From contig DBYS01000014.1 of the NCBI GenBank assembly GCA_002310195.1, positions 72,069-136,068 of the forward strand: a DNA stretch of 64,000 nt, read 5' to 3'. The number at the start of each line of letters is the position of its first letter. Position 1 is the first letter of the stretch. The position numbers and the translations under genes were made by a program. Positions 1 through 7,578 of this stretch are shown piece by piece. This DNA comes from Bacteroidales bacterium UBA1180 (GTDB taxonomy: Bacteria; Bacteroidota; Bacteroidia; Bacteroidales; Paludibacteraceae). The notes under the pieces are model-generated. The model made no database searches and had not been told where the DNA came from. It saw only the letters and a list, made by a program, of their open reading frames with translations.

Positions 1-706
1 ACGCGAGATGATTGCCAAGGTCGCTCCTACCGAAGCGCGCGTGCTCATCACCGGTGAGAACGGCACAGGTAAGGAGGTTGTGGCGCGAATGATCTTCGAG
101 CAGAGCAATCGCGCGGATATGCCGCTCGTGACATGTAACTGCGCCGCTATACCGTCCGAGCTCATCGAGAGCGAGCTGTTCGGTCACACCAAAGGCTCGT
201 TCACCGGTGCAGTCAAAGACCGTGCGGGTAAGTTCGAGCAGGCCAACGGCGGCACGCTGTTCCTCGACGAGATTGGCGACATGTCGCTCGCCGCACAAAC
301 GAAGGTGCTCCGTGCGCTTCAGGAAGGTGAAGTTACGCGCGTAGGCAGCGACAAGCCTATTCAGGTTAACGTGCGCGTGATTGCCGCCACTAACAAAGAT
401 CTGCACAAGGAAATAGAGAAAGGCGCGTTCCGCGAGGATCTGTTCCACCGCCTGAACGTCATTCCTATCCATGTGCCGGCGCTGGACGACCGCAAGGAAG
501 ATATACCCGAGCTCGTTGAGTTCTTTACGCAACAGATCTGCGAGGAGCAGGGCTGGGCAGTCAAGCACTTCGACAAGCAGGCTATAGCGGCGTTGCAACA
601 ACGTCACTGGCCGGGAAACATACGTGAATTGAGAAACGTCGTCGAACGACTGATCATCCTATCCGGCTCGGAAATCTCCGCCGCTGACATAGAACACTTT
701 GCTTGA
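1..706 (+). CDS. Sigma-54-dependent transcriptional activator, C-terminal part (cut by window edge)
   Basis: The AAA+ core of a bacterial enhancer-binding protein, which uses ATP to open promoters bound by sigma-54 RNA polymerase. The reading frame is open to the left edge, so the N-terminal part (often a receiver domain) lies outside. Counting from the first visible Met at base 8: Walker A GENGTGKE at 16-23, the sigma-54 contact loop as GSFTGA (usual form GAFTGA) at 63-68, Walker B LFLDE at 84-88, an arginine-finger segment FREDLFHRL near 141-149, and [10 protein letters not shown] at 201-210. The protein stops about 22 residues after this, so the Fis-type DNA-binding helix-turn-helix usual for the family is absent. 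Its 3' end overlaps the convergent recF by 48 bases. The family call is firm; the regulated genes are unknown. Confidence 0.93.
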   Translation, partial: REMIAKVAPTEARVLITGENGTGKEVVARMIFEQSNRADMPLVTCNCAAIPSELIESELFGHTKGSFTGAVKDRAGKFEQANGGTLFLDEIGDMSLAAQTKVLRALQEGEVTRVGSDKPIQVNVRVIAATNKDLHKEIEKGAFREDLFHRLNVIPIHVPALDDRKEDIPELVEFFTQQICEEQGWAVKHFDKQAIAALQQRHWPGNIRELRNVVERLIILSGSEISAADIEHFA

Positions 707-1798
707 CCCTAAGGGTTGTACTATATCCGTCAGATGCTGACGGTCGGTATCGGTCAGGAAGATCTGCCCGAACTGTTCGCCGCGCACCATATCTATTATG
801 CGCGCAACGCGCGAAGCATCCAGTTTGTCGAATATATCATCCAGCAGCAATATCGGCTTGCAGGCGTTGAAGTACAATGCCTGCGCGAGTTTCATGGCTA
901 TCAGATAGGTCTTCTGCTGCCCTTGGCTGCCTACGCGGCGCAGAGGGTACTCGCCGAGTTGCATCTCCAGTTCATCTTTGTGCACGCCCTGTGATGTCCA
1001 GCCAAGTATCAGGTCGCGCTGACGCGTGCGCCGCAACGATTCGCTCAGATCGCGGTCGAGCAGTTGCGAACGATACGTCAGTTGCGGCTGTTCCTCAACC
1101 TCGGCTATGGTCTTGTACAGTTCGGCAAACAGCGGCACGAACGCATCAACGAACGTGCGGCGGTGCTCGAAGATGTACATTGCGTGCGGCACCATCTGAT
1201 GCTCCAGCACCTCGAACAGATCTTCGGGTATAACCGACGCCTCGGCATATTGCTTGAGCAGGGCGTTACGCTGCTTGACCAGGGCGTTGTACATACTCAG
1301 GTGCTCCAGGTACGCCCGGTCGGTCTGACCGATAATGATATCGAGGAACCGCCGGCGCTCGTCGCTGCCTTCGGCTATCAATTGATTGTCCTCCGGCGAA
1401 ACCATCACCAGCGGGATTCGGCCTATATGATCGAGCATTCGCTGGTAATCCTTCTTCCCGCAACGGAACTGCTTCTTCTGTCCCCGCCTGATAGCACAGG
1501 TGACCTGTATATCATCGTCTTCCGATGTTGCCGCGCTTACTCCCTGCCCTATGAGGGAAGGGCCGGAGAAGGGTCTGTATATTCCTTGAATCATCGCGAA
1601 CTCCGCGTCATGGCGGATGTTCTGCGAGTCGATGGGATTGAATGCCGATTTGGTGAAACTCAGGTAGTAGATGGCGTCGAGCAGGTTCGTCTTCCCCTGC
1701 CCGTTCTGCCCGACGAAACAGTTCAGTTTGTCGGCAAACTTAAGGTCCGCCTCCTGAATGTTCTTGAAGTTGATGATATGTAACTCTTGCAATGTCAT
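659..1798 (-). CDS. recF: DNA replication and repair protein RecF
   Basis: RecF is an SMC/ABC-like ATPase that loads RecA at single-strand gaps with RecO and RecR. Walker A GQNGQGKT lies at residues 30-37, the SDERRRFLD block near 145 is typical, the signature-like SQGQQKT is near 305, and Walker B ILLLDDIFDKLD is near 330. The chosen start is the ATG at 1798, giving MTLQELHIINFKN, which matches the usual RecF N-terminus; a TTG three codons upstream is less likely. Residues about 75-96 are extra compared with what I remember of Bacteroides RecF and coincide with a GC-rich palindromic repeat (separate entry). The C-terminus overlaps the convergent sigma-54 activator. No dnaA or gyrB is adjacent, as is common in this phylum. 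Confidence 0.95.
   Translation of the reverse strand: MTLQELHIINFKNIQEADLKFADKLNCFVGQNGQGKTNLLDAIYYLSFTKSAFNPIDSQNIRHDAEFAMIQGIYRPFSGPSLIGQGVSAATSEDDDIQVTCAIRRGQKKQFRCGKKDYQRMLDHIGRIPLVMVSPEDNQLIAEGSDERRRFLDIIIGQTDRAYLEHLSMYNALVKQRNALLKQYAEASVIPEDLFEVLEHQMVPHAMYIFEHRRTFVDAFVPLFAELYKTIAEVEEQPQLTYRSQLLDRDLSESLRRTRQRDLILGWTSQGVHKDELEMQLGEYPLRRVGSQGQQKTYLIAMKLAQALYFNACKPILLLDDIFDKLDASRVARIIDMVRGEQFGQIFLTDTDRQHLTDIVQPLGSSKVFYVSGGDFRAG
1539..1575. repeat. Short palindromic repeat inserted in frame in recF
   Basis: A GC-rich block with the form CTCCCTGCCCTATGAGGGAAGGG followed by a purine-rich arm lies within recF. The CCCT-G-CCCT and AGGG-A-AGGG halves can pair across ATG with one mismatch. On the coding strand it reads as Pro/Gly/Ser-rich residues and keeps the RecF frame. 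It resembles a common short interspersed element of Bacteroidota intergenic DNA as I remember it; no second copy was found in this window. Confidence 0.5.
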
Positions 1799-2079
1799 TT
1801 CACCCAAATCCGCTACAAAAATTGTGCCGCAGACAATTCCTCACAGAAATGCGAGCGTATCGGGCGATCAGCTGTTCTCAACAAAATTGCCAAAAAAGGG
1901 CAAAAATGGCGAAATTTTGAATACGCAAAAATAGCAGATAAATAGCTGAGAATGTTCAAATTGCAAGAGAATAAAAAAGTATAAGGTCTAGGATTGCTCC
2001 GAAGGACGTTCGAAACATGCTGTTTCCTGTCTCGGTTGAGGTACGAAAACGGGAGGGATGGGGATGGGAAATCTAATGC

Positions 2080-2180
2080 GAAAGTGAGGGATTGCGATTA
2101 GGAAGGAAAGTGAGGGATTTCTGCGTAATCCATATAGTCTGCCGACGAATGGAGAAAGTGAGGGATTGCTGCGTAATCCC
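2080..2180. repeat. Three degenerate direct repeats in recF/tRNA spacer
   Basis: GAAAGTGAGGGATT occurs at 2080, 2106 and 2154. The second and third copies continue as (T/G)CTGCGTAATCC, so the repeat unit is about 26 bases. The rest of the spacer from 1799 to 2079 is AT-rich and holds no convincing gene. A TATTTTTG at 1926-1933 on the minus strand could be part of a recF promoter, but a well-spaced upstream TTTG is missing. Confidence 0.55.
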
Positions 2181-2186
2181 TATTCT

Positions 2187-2207
2187 TTGCAAGGGGCGTC
2201 CTTGCAA
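2187..2207. other. Perfect 8-bp hairpin downstream of tRNA-Ser(UGA)
   Basis: TTGCAAGG and CCTTGCAA are separated by five bases. The stem can be lengthened by a wobble and one further pair. It lies about 90 bases beyond the 3' end of the minus-strand tRNA gene. No U-run follows on either strand, so a role as a processing or stabilising structure is as likely as termination. Confidence 0.45.
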
Positions 2208-2295
2208 GGAATCTCGTGAATCCACCAAAAACAAAAAAGAAGAAACCTTACCGGCTTCCTCTTTTTCATTTTTCGTGTCTTCCCGAACTTTCTTG

Positions 2296-2380
2296 CGGAA
2301 AGAGAGGGATTCGAACCCCCGGTACCTTTCAGTACTTCGGTTTTCAAGACCGACGCAATAGACCACTCTGCCATCTTTCC
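2296..2380 (-). tRNA. tRNA-Ser (anticodon UGA)
   Basis: The complete cloverleaf can be read on the minus strand. The acceptor arms are GGAAAGA and TCTTTCC with discriminator G. The anticodon loop CTTGAAA holds TGA (plus-strand bases 2344-2346). A long variable arm GTACTGAAAGGTAC is typical of class II tRNA-Ser, and the T arm contains GGTTCGAATCC. CCA is not encoded, as is common in Bacteroidota. A minus-strand promoter at 2537-2568 lies upstream, and the transcript would run through repeat copy A before reaching the tRNA. Confidence 0.96.
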
Positions 2381-2408
2381 TTCGCGGTCGGCAACGCGGT
2401 CGCATCAG

Positions 2409-2517
2409 ATGCCGCTCAGCGGCATAAAGGCGACGCGTGCCTCCGCTCTCCCCAAAACCTATCTAACGATAGCTTTCGGGGGCCCCGGTTAATATTTCGG
2501 GGACCCCATGTTGGGGC
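2409..2517 (+). repeat. Structured interspersed repeat, copy A
   Basis: Order of parts: hairpin ATGCCGC-TCA-GCGGCAT (2409-2425), 13 variable bases, the invariant GCCTCCGCTCTCCCC (2439-2453), a second hairpin CTATC-TAAC-GATAG, then TCGGGGACCCC (2497-2507) and a CCCC-GGGG hairpin. Two other copies in the window (from 3812 and 23627) keep the invariant blocks and have different but still pairing stems. Copy A has an extra internal duplicate of the TTTCGGGG(G/A)CCCC end. It sits between tRNA-Ser(UGA) and its likely promoter. Confidence 0.7.
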
Positions 2518-2536
2518 GTTTTGCCAAAAAGGCGTG

Positions 2537-2568
2537 CAAAGATACAAGATTATTTTCGCAAAAGCAAA
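2537..2568 (-). promoter_or_regulatory. Bacteroidota-type promoter toward tRNA-Ser(UGA)
   Basis: On the minus strand TTTG (2565-2568), a 20-nt spacer, then TATCTTTG (2537-2544), an exact match to TAnnTTTG. It drives transcription leftward through repeat copy A into the tRNA. It is back to back with the plus-strand promoter at 2585-2616. Confidence 0.65.
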
Positions 2569-2584
2569 TTTATTTGCACTTTTT

Positions 2585-2616
2585 TTTGCATATTTGCGAA
2601 AAAATGTGTACCTTTG
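2585..2616 (+). promoter_or_regulatory. Bacteroidota-type promoter of the THUMP methyltransferase gene
   Basis: TTTG (2585-2588), a 20-nt spacer, then TACCTTTG (2609-2616), about 28 bases before the start codon. The spacing and the -7 element are canonical for the Bacteroidota primary sigma factor. Confidence 0.75.
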
Positions 2617-2643
2617 TAAAGTCTTTTTTGAAACTATGCCATA

Positions 2644-4038
2644 ATGGGAGCAGAGTTTACGATGATAGCGAAGACCTTCAAGGGTCTGGAGGAGGTGCTG
2701 GCCGGAGAGATTGCCGCGATAGGCGGAAATGACATCCAGACCGGTCGTCGTGCGGTGACGTTCACGGGCGACAAGAGCGTGCTGTACCGCGCTAACCTGT
2801 GGCTGAGAACCGCCTCGCGCGTGCTTGTGCCTATAGCCACGTTCCGCGCGGATGATGCGGACGGCGTGTATGCCGAGGTCAAAAAGATTGACTGGGAGCA
2901 GTACATGGATCTCACAACGACATTCAGCATCGATGCGACTGTTTATTCGGAGACATTCAAGCACTCGCGGTACGTGACGTACAAAGTGAAAGACGCGATC
3001 GTTGACCGGTTCAACGAGCAGTACGGCAAACGTCCGAGCGTGCGTGTGACCGAGCCTGACTTGTATATCAACGTGCATATAGCCGACCGGACGGTAACGA
3101 TCTCGCTGGACAGCAGCGGCGAGAGTCTGCACAAGCGCGGCTGGCGTGTGGCGCAGACCGATGCGCCGATCAACGAGGCGCTGGCAGCGGGGATGCTGCT
3201 GCTGGCAGGCTGGAACGGCCAGTCGGATCTGTACGACCCGATGTGCGGTTCGGGAACACTGCTTGTAGAGGCGGCGCTGATAGCGCTGAACATACCGCCG
3301 GGAATCTTCCGCAAACACTTTGCCTTCGAGAACTGGAAAGATTTCAACAAAGATCTGTTCGAGGCAGTGAGCGAGGATGACAGCGACGAGCGAGAGTTCA
3401 CGCACCACATTTACGGTTCGGATGCCGGATACTACGCCGTGCAGGCTGCGCTGAAGAATGTTCGTGCGGCAGGACTCGGGAAGTATATTGATGTTCGGCA
3501 GATTCGAATCGAGGAGATCAAAAACGAACAAGGTACACCCGGTGCAATGGTGGTGATCAATCCGCCATATGGCGAGCGGCTGGCGCAGGACAAAGATGTG
3601 CTACGTTTGTACGCAGAGATGGGCAAGGCGCTGAAGTTCCAGTTCACGGGTGCCACGGCGTGGGTGATCTCCAGCAACGAGGAAGCACTGAAGTGCATAG
3701 GCCTCAAGCCGTCGAAGAAGATCCATCTGATGAACGGCGAACTGGAGTGCCTGTACAATTGCTATGAGCTGTTCCAAGGCGAACGTCGCGTTCGGCTTGC
3801 TGCGCTGGCGGATGCCGCCGAGCGGCATGAAACGCACAGCAGCCTCCGCTCTCCCCACCCCAACCATCCGGTTGTGTCGGGGACCCCTAAAAGCAAAAAG
3901 CACTATGACAGAAAACCCCATACTAATAAACGAGTACAACTATCCTCTGACGGACGAAAGGATCGCAAAGTACCCTCTCGCACAAAGAGACCACAGCAAG
4001 CTGCTCGTGTACCGCGGCGGCCGGGTCAGCGAGGATAA
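2644..4038 (+). CDS. THUMP-domain class I RNA methyltransferase (RlmL/YpsC type)
   Basis: Predicted S-adenosylmethionine-dependent N2-guanine methyltransferase of rRNA (or tRNA). A THUMP RNA-binding domain spans about residues 45-160 and an UPF0020/Rossmann methyltransferase domain about 165-380. The AdoMet motif DPMCGSGT is at 198-205 and the catalytic NPPYGERL at 306-313, the N2-G signature. The conserved core ends near YELFQGERR (about residue 382). The remaining 80 or so residues are a Lys/Arg-rich tail: residues from 390 are encoded by repeat copy B, and the last 45 overlap the queA start in another frame. The tail therefore looks like read-through into an inserted repeat. Its own promoter lies just upstream. 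Confidence 0.9.
   Translation: MGAEFTMIAKTFKGLEEVLAGEIAAIGGNDIQTGRRAVTFTGDKSVLYRANLWLRTASRVLVPIATFRADDADGVYAEVKKIDWEQYMDLTTTFSIDATVYSETFKHSRYVTYKVKDAIVDRFNEQYGKRPSVRVTEPDLYINVHIADRTVTISLDSSGESLHKRGWRVAQTDAPINEALAAGMLLLAGWNGQSDLYDPMCGSGTLLVEAALIALNIPPGIFRKHFAFENWKDFNKDLFEAVSEDDSDEREFTHHIYGSDAGYYAVQAALKNVRAAGLGKYIDVRQIRIEEIKNEQGTPGAMVVINPPYGERLAQDKDVLRLYAEMGKALKFQFTGATAWVISSNEEALKCIGLKPSKKIHLMNGELECLYNCYELFQGERRVRLAALADAAERHETHSSLRSPHPNHPVVSGTPKSKKHYDRKPHTNKRVQLSSDGRKDRKVPSRTKRPQQAARVPRRPGQRG
3812..3888 (+). repeat. Structured interspersed repeat, copy B
   Basis: Same plan as copy A: hairpin ATGCCGC-CGA-GCGGCAT, 13 variable bases, GCCTCCGCTCTCCCC, a second hairpin CAACC-ATCC-GGTTG, then TCGGGGACCCC. 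It lies inside the 3' end of the methyltransferase frame and ends about 17 bases before queA, so it also forms the queA leader. Together with copy A it brackets the methyltransferase gene in direct orientation. Confidence 0.7.
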
Positions 4039-5113
4039 GTTCTACAACATAGGCGACTACATACCGCAAGGATCGCTGCTGGTGTACAACAACACCCGCG
4101 TCATACAGGCGCGGCTGGTGTTTCACAAGCAGTCGGGCGCCAGGATTGAGGTGTTCTGTCTGGCACCGATCGAGCCGTACGACTACCAGCTGTCGCTAAG
4201 TTCGACGACGGGTTGTGTGTGGAAATGTATGATCGGCAACGCAAAGAAATGGCATGATGATAGTTTAGAGCTGAGAGTCGAGAGCTTAGAGCTGGTGCTT
4301 CGCGCGGAGAAACTGTCGCAGACGGGAAACACGTACGCCGTACGGTTCAGTTGGGATGATCAGACAGTAGCGTTTTCGGAGATACTGGAAGCGATAGGCG
4401 AGCTGCCTATCCCGCCGTACCTCAACCGCAAGAGCGAGGAGAGCGACAAAACGACATACCAGACGGTGTATTCGCGCATCAAAGGTTCGGTGGCCGCGCC
4501 GACGGCAGGATTGCACTTCACGAACGCGGTGCTCGACGATCTGCGCAACCGAGGAATACGGACGACCGAACTGACGCTGCATGTAGGAGCAGGTACGTTC
4601 CAGCCCGTGAAGGTTGAGGATGCTAACGAGCACCCGATGCACACGGAGATCATAGCCGTGCCGCGGCAAGCGATAGCGGACATACAGGCAAATCTGGGGC
4701 ATATCGTATCGGTCGGGACAACATCGATGCGCACGCTGGAGTCGCTGTACTTCATCGGATGCCAACTGCGCGAGCACGGAACGGCCGACGAAACGATTCA
4801 TGTAGGGCAGCATGAGCCGTATGGACGGCAGTACGAGGTAACAGCCCATGACGCCTTGCAAGCTATACTGGATTACCTCGATGCCACGGGGCAGGACACA
4901 TTGCACGCCGAAACGCAGATCATGATCCGTCCCGGGTACACGTTCCGCATAGTGGACGTACTGATCACGAACTTCCATCAGCCGAAATCGACGCTGCTGC
5001 TGCTTGTGTCAGCCTTCGTCGGTGGCGACTGGAAGACGATATACGACTACGCGCTGGGCCATGAGTTCCGATTCCTGAGTTACGGGGATTCGTCGATACT
5101 GTTCAAGAGATAA
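3905..5113 (+). CDS. queA: S-adenosylmethionine:tRNA ribosyltransferase-isomerase QueA
   Basis: Converts preQ1 in the tRNA wobble position to epoxyqueuosine, using AdoMet as ribosyl donor; cytoplasmic. The 402-residue protein carries the hallmarks IGELPIPPYLNR, AAPTAGLHFT, LHVGAGTFQPV, and near the end ITNFHQPKSTLLLLVSAF and EFRFLSYGDSSIL. The start is the ATG giving MTENPILINEYNYPL; the longer upstream frame is only repeat sequence. The protein is longer than the roughly 350 residues typical of the family. Part of the excess is residues about 118-132, encoded by a degenerate GAGAGC/TTAGAGCTG-like stretch. It follows the methyltransferase with overlap and is probably co-transcribed. Confidence 0.95.
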   Translation: MTENPILINEYNYPLTDERIAKYPLAQRDHSKLLVYRGGRVSEDKFYNIGDYIPQGSLLVYNNTRVIQARLVFHKQSGARIEVFCLAPIEPYDYQLSLSSTTGCVWKCMIGNAKKWHDDSLELRVESLELVLRAEKLSQTGNTYAVRFSWDDQTVAFSEILEAIGELPIPPYLNRKSEESDKTTYQTVYSRIKGSVAAPTAGLHFTNAVLDDLRNRGIRTTELTLHVGAGTFQPVKVEDANEHPMHTEIIAVPRQAIADIQANLGHIVSVGTTSMRTLESLYFIGCQLREHGTADETIHVGQHEPYGRQYEVTAHDALQAILDYLDATGQDTLHAETQIMIRPGYTFRIVDVLITNFHQPKSTLLLLVSAFVGGDWKTIYDYALGHEFRFLSYGDSSILFKR

Positions 5114-5132
5114 AATACTAAACACAACCAAT

Positions 5133-6446
5133 ATGAAACGCCTTATTCTATCCCTCATTTTCTCCGCAGGCATCAGTACAATGCTGCATGCCGAAGACCA
5201 GCCGTTGCGGTTGGCCGGTGGTGACATATCGCTGCTGCCGTCGTACGAAGAGTACAACACGCCGTACAAGGACAAAGACGGCAAGACGATTGCTGATCTG
5301 GTGACCTATGCCGCTGAGACGCTCCACTGGAACGCCTGTCGCGTGCGGCTGTTCGTCAATCCGTGTATCACCAACCCCGATGACGGCAAACGTCAGGGCG
5401 AGGTTCAGGATCTGGCGTACGTGACCGCTTTGGGCAAACGCATCAAGGATGCCGGGATGGCGTTCATGCTGGATTTCCATTATTCCGACACATGGGCTGA
5501 TCCGCTGAAGCAGGTTATACCTACAGCCTGGCAGGCGCTGACCGAAGATCAGTTATATGATACAATGTACACGTACACACGCATGTGCCTGCGCACATTG
5601 GTCGATGCCGGTGCTGCGCCGGACTATGTACAGGTAGGCAACGAGATCAGTTACGGTATGTTGCTGCGCGGCAAATCCGCCACTTCGTCCGACCGCGTCA
5701 AACCATGGGAGAAGATCAGTGCCGCACCCGAGCAGTGGGGACGGTTCACGGGTCTGCTCAGCCAAGGCGCGAAAGCCGTTCGCGAGGTGTGTCCAGAGGC
5801 AAAGATCATCATTCATATCGAGCGTACCAACAGCCAAGAAGCCTGCGTACAGTTCTACAAGAACATGAACGAGGCAGGGGTTGAATATGACATTATCGGC
5901 TTGAGTTACTATCCGTTCTGGCACGGACGTCTGAACGCCGAGTTGGCAAGCACGCTCAGCGGTTTGCACACAGCGCACCCCGACAAACCGATACAGATCG
6001 TTGAAACGGCATACTACAACAACTACTGGCCGTCGTCGGGCATCAATTATGACACACGCAGCACATGGCCTGCCTCGGCTGCCGGACAGGAGGCGTACCT
6101 CGTTGATCTGATTGCCGCGCTGAAATCCTACGATTACGTGAACGGACTATATTACTGGTTTCCCGAAGAGAACGGCAACGGCGGCGCGTCGTACGATGCA
6201 AACAAGATCGTGATTAACACCTGGCTCAACCGCGGACTGTTTGATCCGAACAACCACAAAGCCTACGGCGGATTGTACCGCATAGGCGAGTACGCCAATA
6301 CGCCTTCCGGCGTCTGTAATACGGGGATTGAGACACTGAACGGATTGTACTATACCCTACTCGGCATACCGATGGGCAGCGACCGCGAGGCACTGCCGGC
6401 AGGGATATATATCTGCAACGGAAAGAAAGTAACAGTTAACCGCTAA
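5133..6446 (+). CDS. Secreted arabinogalactan endo-beta-1,4-galactanase (GH53) with T9SS tail
   Basis: Hydrolyses beta-1,4-galactan side chains of plant pectin outside the cell. A signal peptide (MKRLILSLIFSAGISTMLHA) is followed by a GH53 (beta/alpha)8 barrel. Its DFHYSDTWADP loop is at 114-124, the predicted acid/base Glu171 is in VQVGNE and the nucleophile Glu291 is in QIVET. The last 40 residues form a short T9SS-type tail ending ALPAGIYICNGKKVTVNR, which predicts export by the type IX system and surface attachment or release. It lies between queA and a TatD gene with no SusC/SusD pair next to it, so any oligosaccharide uptake must use transporters encoded elsewhere. Confidence 0.92.
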   Translation: MKRLILSLIFSAGISTMLHAEDQPLRLAGGDISLLPSYEEYNTPYKDKDGKTIADLVTYAAETLHWNACRVRLFVNPCITNPDDGKRQGEVQDLAYVTALGKRIKDAGMAFMLDFHYSDTWADPLKQVIPTAWQALTEDQLYDTMYTYTRMCLRTLVDAGAAPDYVQVGNEISYGMLLRGKSATSSDRVKPWEKISAAPEQWGRFTGLLSQGAKAVREVCPEAKIIIHIERTNSQEACVQFYKNMNEAGVEYDIIGLSYYPFWHGRLNAELASTLSGLHTAHPDKPIQIVETAYYNNYWPSSGINYDTRSTWPASAAGQEAYLVDLIAALKSYDYVNGLYYWFPEENGNGGASYDANKIVINTWLNRGLFDPNNHKAYGGLYRIGEYANTPSGVCNTGIETLNGLYYTLLGIPMGSDREALPAGIYICNGKKVTVNR

Positions 6447-6460
6447 CTATTGATATACAG

Positions 6461-7267
6461 ATGATTGACTCGCACTGCCATGTAGATGAAGAGGCGTACG
6501 CGGCGGACAGAGAAGAATTCCTGCAGCGTCAGAAGGACGGAGGCATAGAGGCCATCGTTGTGCCGGGAGTGGATGCCCGTTCGATGGACGGGATCTTCGA
6601 AGTATGCCGCCGCTGGCGCGGGTTCTGCTATCCTGTGCTGGGTTTGCATCCGCAGAACGTTGCCGAGGATTGGCAGGAGCAACTCGACGTACTGCATGAA
6701 GCGATGATCGCCCATACAAGAGAGGGATTGGATGTGAGCGAACGGATTGTAGCCATCGGCGAGATCGGGCTCGACTACCATTACACCCGCGATTTCGACG
6801 AGGCACAGCACGAGTCGTTCCGCAGGCAACTGCGTTGGGCAACGGAGCTTGACTTGCCCGTGATCATCCACAGCCGCGATGCTACGGCCGACTCGCTGCA
6901 GATCGTGAAAGAGCACATAGCCTCAAACGGGAAAGGCCTGCAAGGCGTTGTGCATTGCTTCAGCGGCAGTGCGGAGGTGGCCGAAGAGTGGCTGAAGATG
7001 GGATTGTATTTGGGCATAGGCGGCGTGCTGACGTTCAAGAACAGCCGGTTGGCGGAGAACCTCGCGCATGTGCCGCTCGAACGGCTGCTGCTGGAGACCG
7101 ACGGTCCATATCTCGCACCTACGCCTCACCGGGGCGAGAGAAACGAACCGATCTGGATACGATTCGTAGCAATGCGGCTGGCCGAGATGTACAACTGTAC
7201 CCCTGCCGAGGTGATAGAAGTGACCTCTGCGAACAGCCGAAAGCTATTCCGACTGCCGACAATTTGA
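6461..7267 (+). CDS. TatD-family metal-dependent deoxyribonuclease
   Basis: A 268-residue amidohydrolase-fold protein of the TatD family, cytoplasmic, with 3'-5' exonuclease activity in studied members. Metal-ligand motifs in order: DSHCH at 3-7, GEIGLDYH, HSRDA, VHCFSG and ETDGPYLAP. The length matches the family. It starts 14 bases after the GH53 gene and is probably co-transcribed with queA and GH53. No terminator is obvious after it. Confidence 0.93.
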   Translation: MIDSHCHVDEEAYAADREEFLQRQKDGGIEAIVVPGVDARSMDGIFEVCRRWRGFCYPVLGLHPQNVAEDWQEQLDVLHEAMIAHTREGLDVSERIVAIGEIGLDYHYTRDFDEAQHESFRRQLRWATELDLPVIIHSRDATADSLQIVKEHIASNGKGLQGVVHCFSGSAEVAEEWLKMGLYLGIGGVLTFKNSRLAENLAHVPLERLLLETDGPYLAPTPHRGERNEPIWIRFVAMRLAEMYNCTPAEVIEVTSANSRKLFRLPTI

Positions 7268-7360
7268 CAAAAATTCGGCGGAAACGCAGGCACAAATACG
7301 CGCAAATTGGCACAATTTTGAAAAAAAATAACACAAAACGCATTTTTTTTCGCAAAACGT

Positions 7361-7391
7361 TTTGATATTTCAATATATTTTTGTACCTTTG
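7361..7391 (+). promoter_or_regulatory. Bacteroidota-type promoter of tRNA-Ser(GGA) and probably the exb operon
   Basis: TTTG (7361-7364), a 19-nt spacer, then TACCTTTG (7384-7391), 49 bases before the mature tRNA. No TAnnTTTG element is seen between the tRNA and exbB, so this promoter may serve both. Confidence 0.75.
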
Positions 7392-7440
7392 TAGTCGAAT
7401 ATGCGCTTGTAACTCTCAAATGGGGTTAGCTGAAAGCGAA

Positions 7441-7528
7441 GGAGAGATGCTCGAGTGGTTGAAGAGGCACGCCTGGAAAGCGTGTAAACTCCAAAAGGGT
7501 TTCCGGGGTTCGAATCCCCGTCTCTCCG
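7441..7528 (+). tRNA. tRNA-Ser (anticodon GGA)
   Basis: Acceptor arms GGAGAGA and TCTCTCC with discriminator G. Anticodon stem CACGC/GCGTG encloses CTGGAAA with anticodon GGA at 7475-7477. There is a long variable arm and the T arm GGGGTTCGAATCCCC. CCA is not encoded. exbB begins 50 bases downstream with no intervening terminator. Confidence 0.97.
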
Positions 7529-7578
7529 CAGACAGACATTAACCGCAATAACAAATGTACTAATTAAAATACAATCTC

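Noticed and set aside
2416..3531. A 371-codon frame antisense to the methyltransferase
   Set aside because: It covers repeat copy A and both promoters and opposes clear AdoMet motifs on the plus strand.
4260..4296. Frameshift or error in queA
   Set aside because: The stretch is repetitive and adds residues, but the frame is maintained and all downstream QueA motifs follow.
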